DNA of 27,500 nt from Botryococcus braunii (taxonomy: Eukaryota; Chlorophyta; Trebouxiophyceae): the NCBI GenBank assembly GCA_002005505.1, contig KV908437.1, positions 74,585-102,084 on the forward strand. The letters run 5' to 3'. Made by a program: the position numbers and the translations under genes. The notes beneath the pieces are model-generated. The model made no database searches. It worked only from the letters and a program-made list of their open reading frames with translations, and was not told the DNA's origin. Positions 1 to 26,486 of the stretch are shown one piece after another (within the stretch, counting starts at the first letter, position 1; every line of letters begins with the position of its first letter).

Positions 1-24
1 GCGTCAGGAATTGTTACAGCTCTA

Positions 25-25
<1 letters not shown>

Positions 26-104
<79 letters not shown>

Positions 105-118
105 CACACACACAGACG

Positions 119-172
<54 letters not shown>
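26..172. repeat. (CA)n/(TG)n microsatellite
   Basis: An almost uninterrupted CA tract on the plus strand, with a few breaks (AAAA near 70, CAGACGC near 113). It lies downstream of the last NPC1 exon in the window, so it is probably in the following NPC1 intron, where the coding strand reads TG. The open frames here are repeat translations and not genes. Confidence 0.95.
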
Positions 173-174
<2 letters not shown>

Positions 175-277
175 TTCCACACAAACACAGAGGCAAATCA
201 CAGCTTCACGCAAGACGTCAAAGAAAGTAGGCTCAAAAGGGCATTCAAGGTGTTTTGGGCAAGGGTGGGGGGCGCAC

Positions 278-8010
<7,733 letters not shown>

Positions 8011-8525
8011 TTTACCAGGGATCACGTTACGTTATTTCTCATCCGTACAAACTGGAGCCAAACACATAGCCATCGAGAACACGATAATACAGAAGTAGTA
8101 TTTGATTAAGGTATACCGTTAAACTACTCGCATACTGTCGTTTGAAATTTAGTAACTAAAACAGGTTCGGAAACCCATAGCTCGGAGTGGGTCTGATTGT
8201 ACTGCCGATCAACTTTGATAGCTGAGTAGGATGCCATTGCTACAGCGTGGGGCCTCCACGCTATCCCCAGGGGGCCGTGGGGACGCCCAAGGGGGACTCC
8301 TCCATAGCATTCGTCATCAACGGAAGATCGCAACTTGCATTGCGATTGCACGGCTTTGCGTTCCTAATGCCGAGCATCTACAAGCCACAGCCAGCTGCAT
8401 CAAACCAACTGGAGCACACAGAAGCTTCGAAAAATTTTCTTTTGAGGAATTGACTTTGATTTCTTTAAATTGCGTCGGGCTGGAGATCCACTTACAAGCG
8501 GTCGGTTGTGTTGATCCATCCGCGT
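8011..8525. promoter_or_regulatory. Intergenic region between divergent NPC1 and J-protein genes
   Basis: The 515 bp between two head-to-head start codons must hold both 5' UTRs and core promoters. Visible structure is limited to a 7-bp inverted repeat, AGCGTGG/CCACGCT, with a 5-base centre at 8244-8262, and GC-rich sequence at 8260-8300. I see no convincing TATA box. Calling it a bidirectional promoter is inference from gene layout. Confidence 0.55.
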
Positions 8526-9473
8526 ATGGCCTCCCCTCACCGTGTGCTTGGTGTACCGCATAATGCTTCCATATCAGAGGTTCGTGGACATGGCCTTCGT
8601 TATGGCAACGCAACGCCGGACATTTTCAAGTTCTCGGTGTTCGTGCTGAGTAAAGCGGGAAACTTTGTTTTCCTGCAGGTAAAGCAAGCTTATCGTAAAC
8701 TCTGCTTGGAGTGGCATCCGGACTTGGTCTCAGCAGATAGAAGGGCGGAGGCAGAGAAAGTTTTTCTGGAAATTAGCGCAGCATATGAGCGGTTATCTGG
8801 AGGTACTGTCTGCAAATAAGTGTAAAAGAAGCAACCCATTGTTGTTTTTACCAACACACATCTGCAGGAGGTGCAGGAAGTCAGCAGACAGGTTGGCGAA
8901 ATGCAAGTTCTCCTGGTGAGTGCCTGCGGTGCCTTCAGTTAGAAATTGTCCCCAAAGCCGTACTACTGCTGCGACCTTTAGTTTCAGCAAAACACTTCTA
9001 CATGATAATCCTTGATCGTGTGCCATGCTCGGCAGGGTACACAAGAGGACCCCAGTCATGGTCGAGGCCAGTGCAGCGGTTTTCAAATCTAGGCGTAGCA
9101 ATGTGGCTCAGCATCCCACTGATACTTGTGGGAGTCTACGTTGGACAGTGAGTTCCTCCGTCAGTCCCGATTCGAGTATGGTCATGACCACAGAGTGTGT
9201 TGCGTTCTGAGCGTGATGCCTGAACTCTTTTGTGGTGTCTCCTTCATAGTGCCTGGTACTGTAAGGTTGACATTATGCTTAGAGTTGATCATATCTGAAA
9301 TGATTCTTAAGGGGTGTTTGCACAGGTCATATCCACGTCTAGCACAGGATTTGGGTAGGCCACATGGCCTGTGGTACCCCCCGGTAAACCCATTCCTCAA
9401 GGATGAGGTCCGGCCTCGCCTCCATACTCGCAACAAAACCACAAGCACCTCAGACCCGGAAAGTTGCAAGTAG
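8526..9473 (+). CDS. J-domain (DnaJ-like) co-chaperone with C-terminal membrane anchor
   Basis: J-domain proteins stimulate Hsp70 ATPase through the HPD motif. Exons: 8526-8579, 8679-8802, 8868-8915, 9036-9147, 9359-9473; 150 residues. Residues 3-58 form the J domain: PHRVLGVPHNASISE, then VKQAYRKLCLEWHPD with HPD at 31-33, then a helix ending in ISAAYERLSGG. A short Gly/Gln/Ser linker follows. Residues about 95-112 (GVAMWLSIPLILVGVYVG) are a single hydrophobic segment. A basic tail contains PHGLWYPPVNPFL. There is no Cys-rich zinc domain, so it is a class C J-protein, probably anchored with the J domain exposed to one compartment; which one cannot be read from the sequence. All donors fit, the strongest being CA|GTGAGT at 9148. 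The last acceptor is taken at TAG|GCC (9359) because it preserves frame; the nearby CAG at 9344-9346 would need a weaker upstream donor. It diverges from NPC1. Confidence 0.85.
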
Positions 9474-11596
9474 TTATAGTATATAGCTTTAGCATTGTAT
9501 TTCACAATTCCAGCATATCTGGTGCTGCCTTCTTCGGGGCTGCTTACCCACCTCTGTCAAGCATCTGCCCATATCAGTGAAAACAAAAAAATAATATGTC
9601 GTCTTGATTGTCCCCAGTGTTCCCAGCCCTCGGCTACAGCTACCATGTATGTACCCCTCATAGAGAAAATTAGTTATAGCATGTAGCGGAAGCTCCTGCT
9701 TTGGAGATACCTGCAGCATAGTTGGCATCTCTGCCTGAGCTTTGGAATGTATACAACCTGGTAATACAACACAATACAACCTGATGAAGTCGTTTGCATC
9801 CATGCATGTTGTAAATGTCATGTCCTCTGTTGGAGGAATACAGCCAGGTTTAAATTGGCTGAGCATCGGCTACTCCCAGAATGAGTGAGTGTATACTATT
9901 AAGTATGTGTTATATTTGGGTGAAGTCGCCACTTGATTCTTCAATGTTTCCATCCAGGCTTTCTGCCGCAATAGGAACTCTTTCTTTTTTTTCTCCAGTT
10001 CATGCCTTTGGCTTGGCTAAATGCATCTGCAACTCAAATTATGCATATTCGATATCAAGGGGAACGGCAAAGTGATTTCATGTGGCAGACATGTCGTCAG
10101 TCGTGAAAAAGACAACATGCATGCTGTGGTGGGGTTATACGTCAACAATAGCTGTTGCAGCAGAATGTTGAGCTGCCTTTTCGGGTCTTGCTGTGTTTGG
10201 AGTAGTTCACTTGATATACGTTAAGTCCCGGACATCCACATGACCTAGACTTGCTGTTCAAGGGGGATGGACTCCTTTGGGAGTAGAAAAGGCTGTAAGA
10301 CATAAAGGCAGCCTTGATGGCATAATTGTCAAATGGGGCTGAAAATATATGTATACATCGAATTTTGGGCTACAAGAGCATTGCTTGAGTTCTTATGATT
10401 TCAATCGTTAGGGGTTTTCAGGGTGATTCGTTTGCACCTAGACTTGTCCTCTTCTCTTACCCTATTAAAACCCATGTTATATCATTTGGACAATTGTTCT
10501 GGAAGAGTGAGGATTGGATATTTTCCACCTGGGGCCAGACCTTGTTATGATGTAAAAGCCAGTGTTTTGGGTTTTTTTTTTTTTTTTTTTTTTTTTTTCC
10601 TTTTCCGTGAGCAAGCAAACTTGACAGCTGATGGCTACCCCTTAAAGAATTGTGGTCTGACATTTGTAGCTGCATTAAAAGGAGCGCGCCTGTAAGGACA
10701 TGTGATCCTTGTGGCTTGTTTAAAAGGTCAATTTTGTGTAGAGATCCAACGGAGTGGATGGATCTCATAATCAAGTTGGCTGACAGGTACGTGCAGTCAT
10801 TGCAATGGGTCATGTGTTATATGCACACATTCTTTAAGGCAAACTTGATTTAATGTTTGAGCCCGCGATGTGTAGCTGGCACGCGCAAGCCAATATGTCG
10901 AGGAAGCGGTAGTTGGACAAAAACGGCAAAAGGCTTACTCTTGGAAAGACAGAGATTTATATGTCCGTTTACTTCACTGCGAAGAGAGCTTGTGGGGAAG
11001 CGCCATTCTTCCTGCGCAATTCTGACCTGAAGTCTTCCACGCATGGCATTAATGCAATATTGTTAGCGGACCCTGTGACAAACGTTGCTGCGGCTCCCCA
11101 AAGTCTTGGCAGAGACTATGGACTGACCAGTGTGATCAGACGTAGTTATAAGCACTGTTGGCAACGTCTACTGCGAAACCTGGTAGAAGATGGGCTGTAC
11201 CTGCGAGGTCAGCCATAGACGATCAGTATTCCATAAAATCCATTAGGCAAACCATCCCCCACAACCATCCCCCACAGAGAAATTAAAATGTGTTGGCTTG
11301 AAAGGAAACAATGACCCACCACTGTCCACTACTTTCACAAGATCACCGACACGAACTCAGTCATGAACAGTACACAAGATATAAACATGCCCTTCACCGG
11401 TTTCCATATTGATGAGGAAATGCTCCTGGAGATTTGCTACACAGGGGGAACCCGGGGAAAAATGGAGGTGCTGCACAGGTCTTTAGTCCTACGGAGCACA
11501 CAATTGCGTTTGTATTGTGTGACATGTGCGTCCCTGTATGTTTATGTGTTAATAGATAATTGCTGAAACATAGCGTTTAAACCAATGACAAATTGG
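9474..11596. other. Gene-poor convergent interval
   Basis: This is about 2.1 kb between the 3' ends of the J-protein and RRM-protein genes. The longest open frames (9489-9866 minus, 10913-11218 plus) have no recognisable domain, and I could not chain them to exons with consistent splice sites. It probably contains the J-protein 3' UTR. The only notable sequence is a T-run at 10572-10598. Confidence 0.5.
10572..10598. repeat. Poly(T) run, 27 bases
   Basis: An uninterrupted T tract. On the minus strand it is poly(A). I looked for a retroposed gene or a SINE-like body next to it and saw none, nor an obvious target-site duplication. Confidence 0.9.
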
Positions 11597-11606
11597 GCGC
11601 GCACGC

Positions 11607-11702
<96 letters not shown>

Positions 11703-11713
11703 TATGCCACCCA

Positions 11714-11777
<64 letters not shown>

Positions 11778-11778
11778 C
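11597..11778. repeat. (CG)n-(TG)n ... (CA)n inverted microsatellite
   Basis: Alternating CG (11597-11621) runs into about 80 bp of TG, then an 18-bp spacer (GGTATGCCACCCACACCC), then about 58 bp of CA. TG and CA face each other across the spacer, so the locus can fold into a very long hairpin. It starts about 35 bp past the stop of the RRM-protein gene and is therefore probably in or next to its 3' UTR. Confidence 0.95.
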
Positions 11779-11810
11779 ACGCACGCACGCAAATAGCACT
11801 TATTTGCGCT

Positions 11811-18228
<6,418 letters not shown>

Positions 18229-19440
18229 TTCAACTGCCGCTGAAGGGGCGGTCCTTGAGCAACTCAAGCTGGAATGGCCTATTTTGGACAAACACTTCGC
18301 AAATCGTGCACGATAAGGTATAGAATCGACTTTATATTGTTAAAGTTGTGGCATTAGATTGGCATTTCCAAGAATACGAAACCGAACGTTCGTCCTTGAT
18401 CCCATATGTCCACAGTCCTGTAAAGAGCAGCATCCTACGACGTACAACAAATGGAAAAGTACTAACGTCAGCGCCTCAGGCTTGCAAGTTTGGCACTGTC
18501 CTTCATCGTGCAGATGTCGTGTATTTTTAAACACCCAGCTTTTCGAAGGTGCGGTACAGATCCGGACGAGATCTTTCGTCAGTGGTCCATGGTTTCGGGC
18601 CGAAACTTTCGGCGTACCAGCAATGCTCCAGCATGTAGGATACGTGCTTTGCGGTTTGGTCATGCTTTCACCTTTATAAGTCTAAAAACGGACGAAAATG
18701 ACCAGCAGGAGAATTAGTCGGGCCTTAATTATTTTCTTCCCAGCACGTGTACTACATTGTTGACCAGGGGTCATTGTGTACTCACTTTTTCCTAACACCG
18801 GTGCCGAGTTTGTGCTTACATGCCATCTTAGCTTGAGCAAGATCTATCATTTCAAGTTTCCAATGCAATTCGAATTTGCCCTTGACTTTATTGCAAGTCT
18901 GTCACAACCGTCGAGCGGCCAGATCGGTGGCACAAAGCTGCAGCTAGCTGGTTGGCAGGAACTGCTGTCGCAAAGGATAACACCTTCTTCCACTTTTTGG
19001 TGTGCACTTGTGGCGTGGTTTGGAAGCCAGTACTCTACCAGTACTGCCCCTGTTCAACAAGATGGTAGAATCCGATCGCAGGCCTTCAAATACTGCAGAA
19101 GCTTTTACTTGCAAGTCTAACCAATAAGAAGCTTCTTATTAGTTAAGGTGTTGATGCGCCAGCAAAATTTGCCCTACAGCATGCTTAACGCCGTGTCGAC
19201 ACTTGCCACATCTTTCCCTGAGATAAACAGCGAGGTCGCCTCAGCTATCCGACTCCCGCAGAAACTTCAGTAATTTAGATGCTGTAAAGTAGCTACATTT
19301 AATGTGCCGTGTGCTATTGCAACCCAATGTATGGTGTGCGCTGTATCAATGCAACCTACGCCCCTGCCGGAGCTGTAGAGCTCTATCAATGCAACCTCGG
19401 GCCCTGCATGACCTCTAAACGGAATTAAACATTTAATAGA

Positions 19441-19470
19441 AAGAGTGAAGCCTATCCTAATCGCACACCA
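19441..19470 (+). repeat. 30-bp dispersed direct repeat, copy 1
   Basis: Begins AAGAGTGAAGCCTATCCTA and ends CGCACACCA. Matches 20171-20200 at 28 of 30 positions, with similar AT-rich sequence just before each copy. Confidence 0.85.
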
Positions 19471-19516
19471 TAAATCCGTCATGCGGGCACGCGGAATCTA
19501 CGGGCCACATTCATCT

Positions 19517-19635
19517 AGACTGAAAGCTGATGTGAAGATCTTTCAGTCTGGATGGATGCTTAATACTGTTTAACGGACTTTTGTTGAACTTAGCTTTACA
19601 TCCATCCAGACTGTTAAACTTAGCTTTACATCCAT
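19517..19635. repeat. Overlapping inverted repeats and a 30-bp-spaced direct repeat
   Basis: AGACTGAAAG (19517-19526) pairs with CTTTCAGTCT (19540-19549). CAGTCTGGATGGATG (19544-19558) pairs with CATCCATCCAGACTG (19599-19613). The two stems share bases 19544-19549, so they exclude each other. AACTTAGCTTTACATCCAT occurs at 19587-19605 and again at 19617-19635. Confidence 0.88.
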
Positions 19636-20170
19636 GCTGCTGATATGACTGAAGTTGACAATCTGCAGCTAGCCTCTTCTCCTTTTCTCTCAAAAATTGC
19701 GTGAAGTCTTGCTCATCTTTTTTTTGGGGGGGGGGGGGGGGGCGGGGGGGCTTCCAATATTGGACATGCTTTGTACTGTCATACTTGCAAGGAACGTGGC
19801 GTGTCCTTAAATATCGTCCTGGAACATCAAAGCACAGGCTGGGTGTCAACATTATGCCTGTTGCTGGGGTACGTAGTGGTCAATACATGTGCATGACTGT
19901 AAGAAATGGAGGCCCCTTGGCCCTGCTGGCCTCTCACATTTCTTTGTGACACAGAAGATCCTGATACTTTGCTATGTTGCCTAGTGGTGCTATGTTGCTT
20001 AGTGCAGATCCTGTTCAGGGCTGCGAGCAGTGGCCTTGGCACATACAAGTCAAAGTGCTTAGGCACTTGCACCCTTCTTGACCACTCCCTCTAAGTCAGG
20101 AGGACCTTGGGTGCTGCTGAAACGTGGACGTCTGCTACTGCCTCAGGCAGGCTCCCAATGTGTTAGAATA

Positions 20171-20200
20171 AAGAGTGAAGCCTATCCTACCCGCACACCA
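20171..20200 (+). repeat. 30-bp dispersed direct repeat, copy 2
   Basis: Second copy of the 19441-19470 sequence, 730 bp away in the same orientation, differing only at two adjacent bases (AT to CC). Confidence 0.85.
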
Positions 20201-20479
20201 AAGTTTTGAAGGGAAAAGTGAACGCGAATTCTGCAAGGTGCCGTACGATTGAAGGACGAGGGACAGTTTGGTGCGAAGCCAGTACGTCCGTACGTTCAGA
20301 GGGCCACAACGAACACTTGCCGACCTCCTCGCAGACGAGAAATGACTCCTTCTTTAAGTAGTAGCTATTGGCTCTGACAAATAAAGTTTGTTTCTACTGA
20401 TGTAAATTGTGTCCTGTGTGTCTGTGCGTTTGTGGACAGGTGTTCTCTTCACAAGGACGGCGTGCACGATCGTGACCTG

Positions 20480-22266
<1,787 letters not shown>

Positions 22267-22784
22267 TGGTGGAGGATACTCTAGCAGCTGTATACGGAGA
22301 ACATACCATCTTTTACAGCCACTTGTTGCTCTTTAAGCAACGCATATTTTCTGAAGATGTCAATAGTTGAGCTCTGCTGAGTGTATTATTTAAGTTGCCT
22401 GGCTGACAGCTGCAGCTTGCACAACGGTTAGTAATCTTTCTAGAACTCTTGTAAAGTATATGGGAGCAGCAGAGATTCTGTAACTATCTATCAGATGTTG
22501 CTCAGCACTACAGTGTGTTCTCCACCGCCGTTTACATGTATGTGAATAAGTCGACGACAGTCAAGCCAGCGACATGGGCTCCTGACAAAACACGGTTTGA
22601 AAAAACGCTACCCTCTCCCTCCAGAAACTTTGCCGAGTGGGATGTCCTAGCCTGCCCCTTGACAATACCGCAGGCAGGACAAAAGCTAATTATGTGCTCA
22701 GATACTTCGTTAATGAATGGCGAGAACCACCAGTCAGGATCGGCTCACTGTACAAATCACCGCAAGAAGACTACATGCATGGTG

Positions 22785-22846
22785 TACCACGAACAATTAA
22801 CCATATGGTGTACGTACAATAGACCATATGGTTTACCACGAACAAT
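22785..22846. repeat. Nested direct repeat with two NdeI-like palindromes
   Basis: TACCACGAACAAT occurs at 22785-22797 and 22834-22846. Between them ACCATATGGT occurs at 22800-22809 and 22823-22832, separated by GTACGTAC-containing sequence. The block looks like a locally duplicated and inverted segment. Confidence 0.75.
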
Positions 22847-22884
22847 AGACTCGCGATGCAGAACGGTCCCAAACCGTTCCGGAC

Positions 22885-23031
<147 letters not shown>

Positions 23032-23265
23032 CCCCCCCTCTCCCACACACGCAAGCATTGCAGCGTTTGCGGCCAATTCATTAGTGATAGGGGGGAAAAC
23101 AGCAGCGGCACCTATTTTCTTAGTGGTTTATTGTTGCAGCATAACAAAGGCAAGCAGTCGGTTGCAAACTAAAAATTATATTGGCAAAGCCTGCGGCATG
23201 CCTACTGTCTAACACTTCACAATTGTCCCTCGTCGTGCGCTAGCCTATCTTGGTCCCTCTAACCT

Positions 23266-26149
23266 TCAGCTCCGGTTTGACTTAAGTGACACATCATCAT
23301 CTGGCTCCCCTAAATAGTCCTCGGCAACTTCAATGTTAACTGCATTGGGAAGGCAGCCGCACTCATGAAACTCCACTTGTTCCTCCTTAGTAAGTCCCAT
23401 GCGACCTCGCCAAAACTTCTTGAGCTGCGGATCATTAGGCCCACCTTGCCCATCTACCTGCAGCGTGTGATGCCCAAAATCAGAAAACAAAGGGACATAC
23501 GTTCAATGGTCATGTATGCTGTTTTGAAGTTTTCGCTCATCACTAGTTTACAAGCACAAAGGACCTCAGCATTGAAACTCGCACCTTGACATTTATAAAG
23601 GCAGAAAAGAAGTCGGCAGCGTTTTCTGGGTTTACTCCTCCATACCAATCGCCATTACAGGGGGACATAGGACCGAACACCAATATGTTGCCGGCATACT
23701 GCGCCCACAACGTCAAAACATGGCATCAACCCATCCGTTTGCAACGCAAGAAAGCGTGAACTTGACGATCAAGAGAGCAACCAATGCTGCAGTGCTATTT
23801 GAGAACACGTTCAGCAAAGCCCCTCATAGTAACAATCCCCATTAAAGCCAGAAGAGCTTCCACAAAAGCTTAGACATGCACTGTTCAACCTAGATGCACT
23901 CAATGGTAAGGCGCAAGTGCCACAGGGGTTTGTCTATTGACTTTTGGGACAAGCAAAACACAAACCTTGAAGCACTAAAAGTAGTTGTGAGCAGGTCAAA
24001 TTGGACTTGCTGGACGGGACCTTTTTGAACTCTGCTGTGTCGCACGAGCAACGAAGTCAGGAGAGATACAGCAAGGCACTACGGCAACCGCCTAATCAGC
24101 TATCAACCAGGCTTCCTGGCAATTTGATGAAGATCCGCGTCTTGCCTTATGTCCTCCGACATGAGAACAGTACTTGACGCTGATTTTGGATTCGAGACTA
24201 TGGTCTCGGACCAAACCGTTCAGGGCTGCGACAAGAGGAGGGCCAATAACTCCGCAACGGACATCCCTTCTGATGTGACTGCATACAAAGAGGCAAACTC
24301 TATCTTCATGATCCTGCAAACACATAGCCATGCATGATTTTGCATGCCTTTATCAGAGTAGGCCCTCCTCATGGGCTGGATGGAAACGTTCTCGCCTTTC
24401 CAATGGTAAGGCAAGAAGTCTGATGATCAGAAAGGGAAGTATACTTGCCAGGAAGCCAAGGTGCAACCCAAATATGGACATGCCAAGACATGCTTTCGAA
24501 GCTAGACTGCCACGAAAGCTCAATAAAACCAATATGCATTATCAGCCTTTGAACCTCTGGAATGAGAGGCGGGAATGCCCAAGCCCCTAGCTCATGAACT
24601 TGTTCAGTGTTTATGGGTGCATGTATTCCCTCTTCTTGGCATTCCTCCTGTTTTCTCTCATAACGGCATTGAACAATCTGGTACTACAAGGATTCCAAGA
24701 CTGCATATTTCTGCCATCCCTCTTCCACATGCGTGCATTTCAATGTTGCCGCGTGTTGAAAACTCTCAAAACTTTAAATGCATAAACTGACAAGCCTGTT
24801 GCTGGGGAAAGGCCATCGACATGGCTTTGTCTAAGCATGAGCATGCAAGAACAATACATCACTGTGGGTCACCTGCAAGTGTTGCACCTCTTGAGGCCCC
24901 TCATCATTTCCGTCATCATAAAGTGTTTGAAGTCCAAACTCAATAACTGACTGCAGATGCTTCTCTGGCAAGTTGCTGTACCTGATACCTGAATCAAACT
25001 CTTTGGGATTGGACCCTGCCAGGATGCTGCTCACCAGATAGTGTGGTCAAAGACGCCCTGGTGAAGTGCTCATGCACCAAGTCCCAAGTAGAAGATAAAT
25101 TGCAATGCAAAATGCAGCCATTTTAGAATGAAAACTGTGTTAATTAACCAACATCAATAACAATATGCACAAACCTCATCATAGTCGCACATGCACAAAT
25201 GTGGATGTCGAACATAGTACACTTAAATGTATCTTGTATGAAGGGCGTTTACCCCTCCCAATCCTCCAGGATGCGCCCTACATGTACAGGTTCCTTGGGC
25301 ATCTGCAATCTTACCTACCCTCTGGGAACATTAGGACGTCACAATGCCCTGTCCTTGGTGGCAGGCGCCCATCGGTCTCCTCATATGCTGTTACCTTGAC
25401 AGGACCTGGCCATAAACCCATGTTCATGTCTTGCCAATCCAAAACGCCAATCCAAAAAGACACCTTACTCGACCCGCCCGGGCGGGTCGGGGCAATATGT
25501 TCTGTTTCTGTATGATCAGTAACGAGATGACACTCGCGTATCCTCCCGTCCGCGGACAAATATTTAAGGGGTATTTTCAAAGGAAGAGTCACCTGGAATC
25601 TCATCTCGCAAACGAGCAGCAACAAGCAAGGCCTGCTTGAAGGGAGCTTCCCTGGAAAGAAAGCCGGCAAGTCTTCTCTTAGAAGGCTCAAGTACTAAAG
25701 CATGCATCCAAACATGCTTCAATTTGTCCCAGCTTACTTTCACCACCGGAAACGAAACTCATTCAGTGGCTTGCCTCTCAACATCCGCAGGCCACCAGGG
25801 AACTGTAAATGCCGATGCTGTGACCGCCGCTGGAGGTCTTGTCCGAATGAATATCTGCAACCTTTTCACTGTATATCAAGTTCGGATTGCATAAGAGGTT
25901 CTCCGTGGAAATTCCCTGACTGCGTCTGCACTCATCCCGATCCAGCTCGACAAAAGCAAAATCACGGAATACACACGCAGCACATACATGAGAATTGTAA
26001 TCTTTCACAGTCCCTGGAGCTGGCACCTCCAATTCCTTTTTCCCCACTTCTGGGACCGCGGACGTCGTAATTCTTCGTAAACGTACGCAACCGCCCCGAG
26101 TGGCCAGCTGCACACAGCTCAAACCCGGCCGAGTCGAGAATGACAACAT
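23266..26149 (-). CDS. Apd1/Aim32-type (sucrase/ferredoxin-like) [2Fe-2S] protein
   Basis: Family members are thioredoxin-fold proteins binding a [2Fe-2S] cluster with two Cys and two His; the physiological role in plants is unclear. Exons in coding order: 26149-25988, 25854-25775, 25651-25593, 25405-25319, 24988-24873, 24313-24146, 23698-23585, 23457-23266; 325 residues. An upstream in-frame TAG supports the ATG at 26149. Residues 1-30 are Arg/Ser/Thr-rich without acidic residues, like a mitochondrial or plastid presequence. Family blocks in order: APGTVKDYNSH, PPRTGHCDVLMFPEG, IRYSNLPEKHLQSVIEF, CLFVCSHIRRDVRCGVIGP, KYCSHVGGHK, YAGNILVFGPMSP, DWYGGVNPEN, LKKFWRGRMGL. Cluster ligands: C179-x8-C188 and H219-x3-H223. 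Introns 2 (AG|GCAAGC) and 6 (AAG|GCAAGA) are GC-AG. The exon 4 end was chosen at 25319 so that the next exon starts GIRYS; an alternative donor lies four bases downstream. Confidence 0.92.
25470..25489. other. 20-bp perfect GC-rich palindrome
   Basis: CGACCCGCCCGGGCGGGTCG reads identically on both strands. It lies in intron 3 of the Aim32-like gene, in otherwise AT-rich surroundings, next to a small direct repeat (GCCAATCCAAAA at about 25433 and 25446). Confidence 0.9.
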
Positions 26150-26486
26150 GTTCTTGAGCTACCTTCTGGACCTGCATGCAATTACATATGTCCAAACAAT
26201 TGCAAATCCAAATGCTTGCATTGGAAACTTTGCCGTACAGTCGTCTTTCGTACGGTACATGTACCGTACCGAGATCTCCGGCGGCCCTGTCCCAGGTTAC
26301 TTGATCAAATCAAGAAAAAAGTATGAATATTGATGAAGTGTGAAATTCACTGGTGGTGCACTGGCATGGTATAGCTGATTAGGGGGTGTGGATAGAAAAT
26401 GTTGTGCGACAACCACACCCAATCGTAGTTCCGAACTGTTGGATTGATTTTGCTTGAGTGTTGCTCCGTCAATCGATTCTTGACCA
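26150..26486. promoter_or_regulatory. Shared Aim32-like/GlyRS promoter with GTAC palindrome
   Basis: 337 bp between divergent start codons. It contains a 20-bp perfect palindrome, GTACGGTACATGTACCGTAC (26250-26269), with four GTAC cores; a fifth GTAC lies at 26235-26238. TTCGTAC at 26248-26253 fits the TNCGTAC core bound by plant and algal SBP-domain factors, of which Chlamydomonas CRR1 (copper response) is one. The link to such a factor is inference. Confidence 0.6.

Larger units (their letters stand above)
18229..20479. other. Intergenic region between divergent RRM and NEDD8-fusion genes
   Basis: 2.25 kb with no recognised exon. The longest frame (18776-19120 plus) matches no family I know. 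It contains a hairpin/direct-repeat cluster at 19517-19635, an AT-to-G transition with eight T and about 25 G at 19718-19750, and two copies of a 30-bp repeat. It presumably holds both 5' UTRs and promoters. Confidence 0.5.

Noticed and set aside
26..172. Long Cys/Val and His/Thr open frames through CA/TG tracts, here and at 1441, 3205, 11597, 13689, 22885 and 27273
   Set aside because: They are repeat translations open in several frames on both strands, without family similarity; they lie in introns or gene ends.
9489..9866. 125-residue minus-strand open frame
   Set aside because: No recognisable motif and it overlaps the probable J-protein 3' UTR; no supporting exon structure.
10572..10598. 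Poly(T) as the tail of a retroposon
   Set aside because: No retroposon body, gene-like sequence or target-site duplication could be seen on either side.
18776..19120. 114-residue plus-strand open frame
   Set aside because: No recognisable domain, no consistent splice partners, and neighbouring frames show nothing; probably chance.
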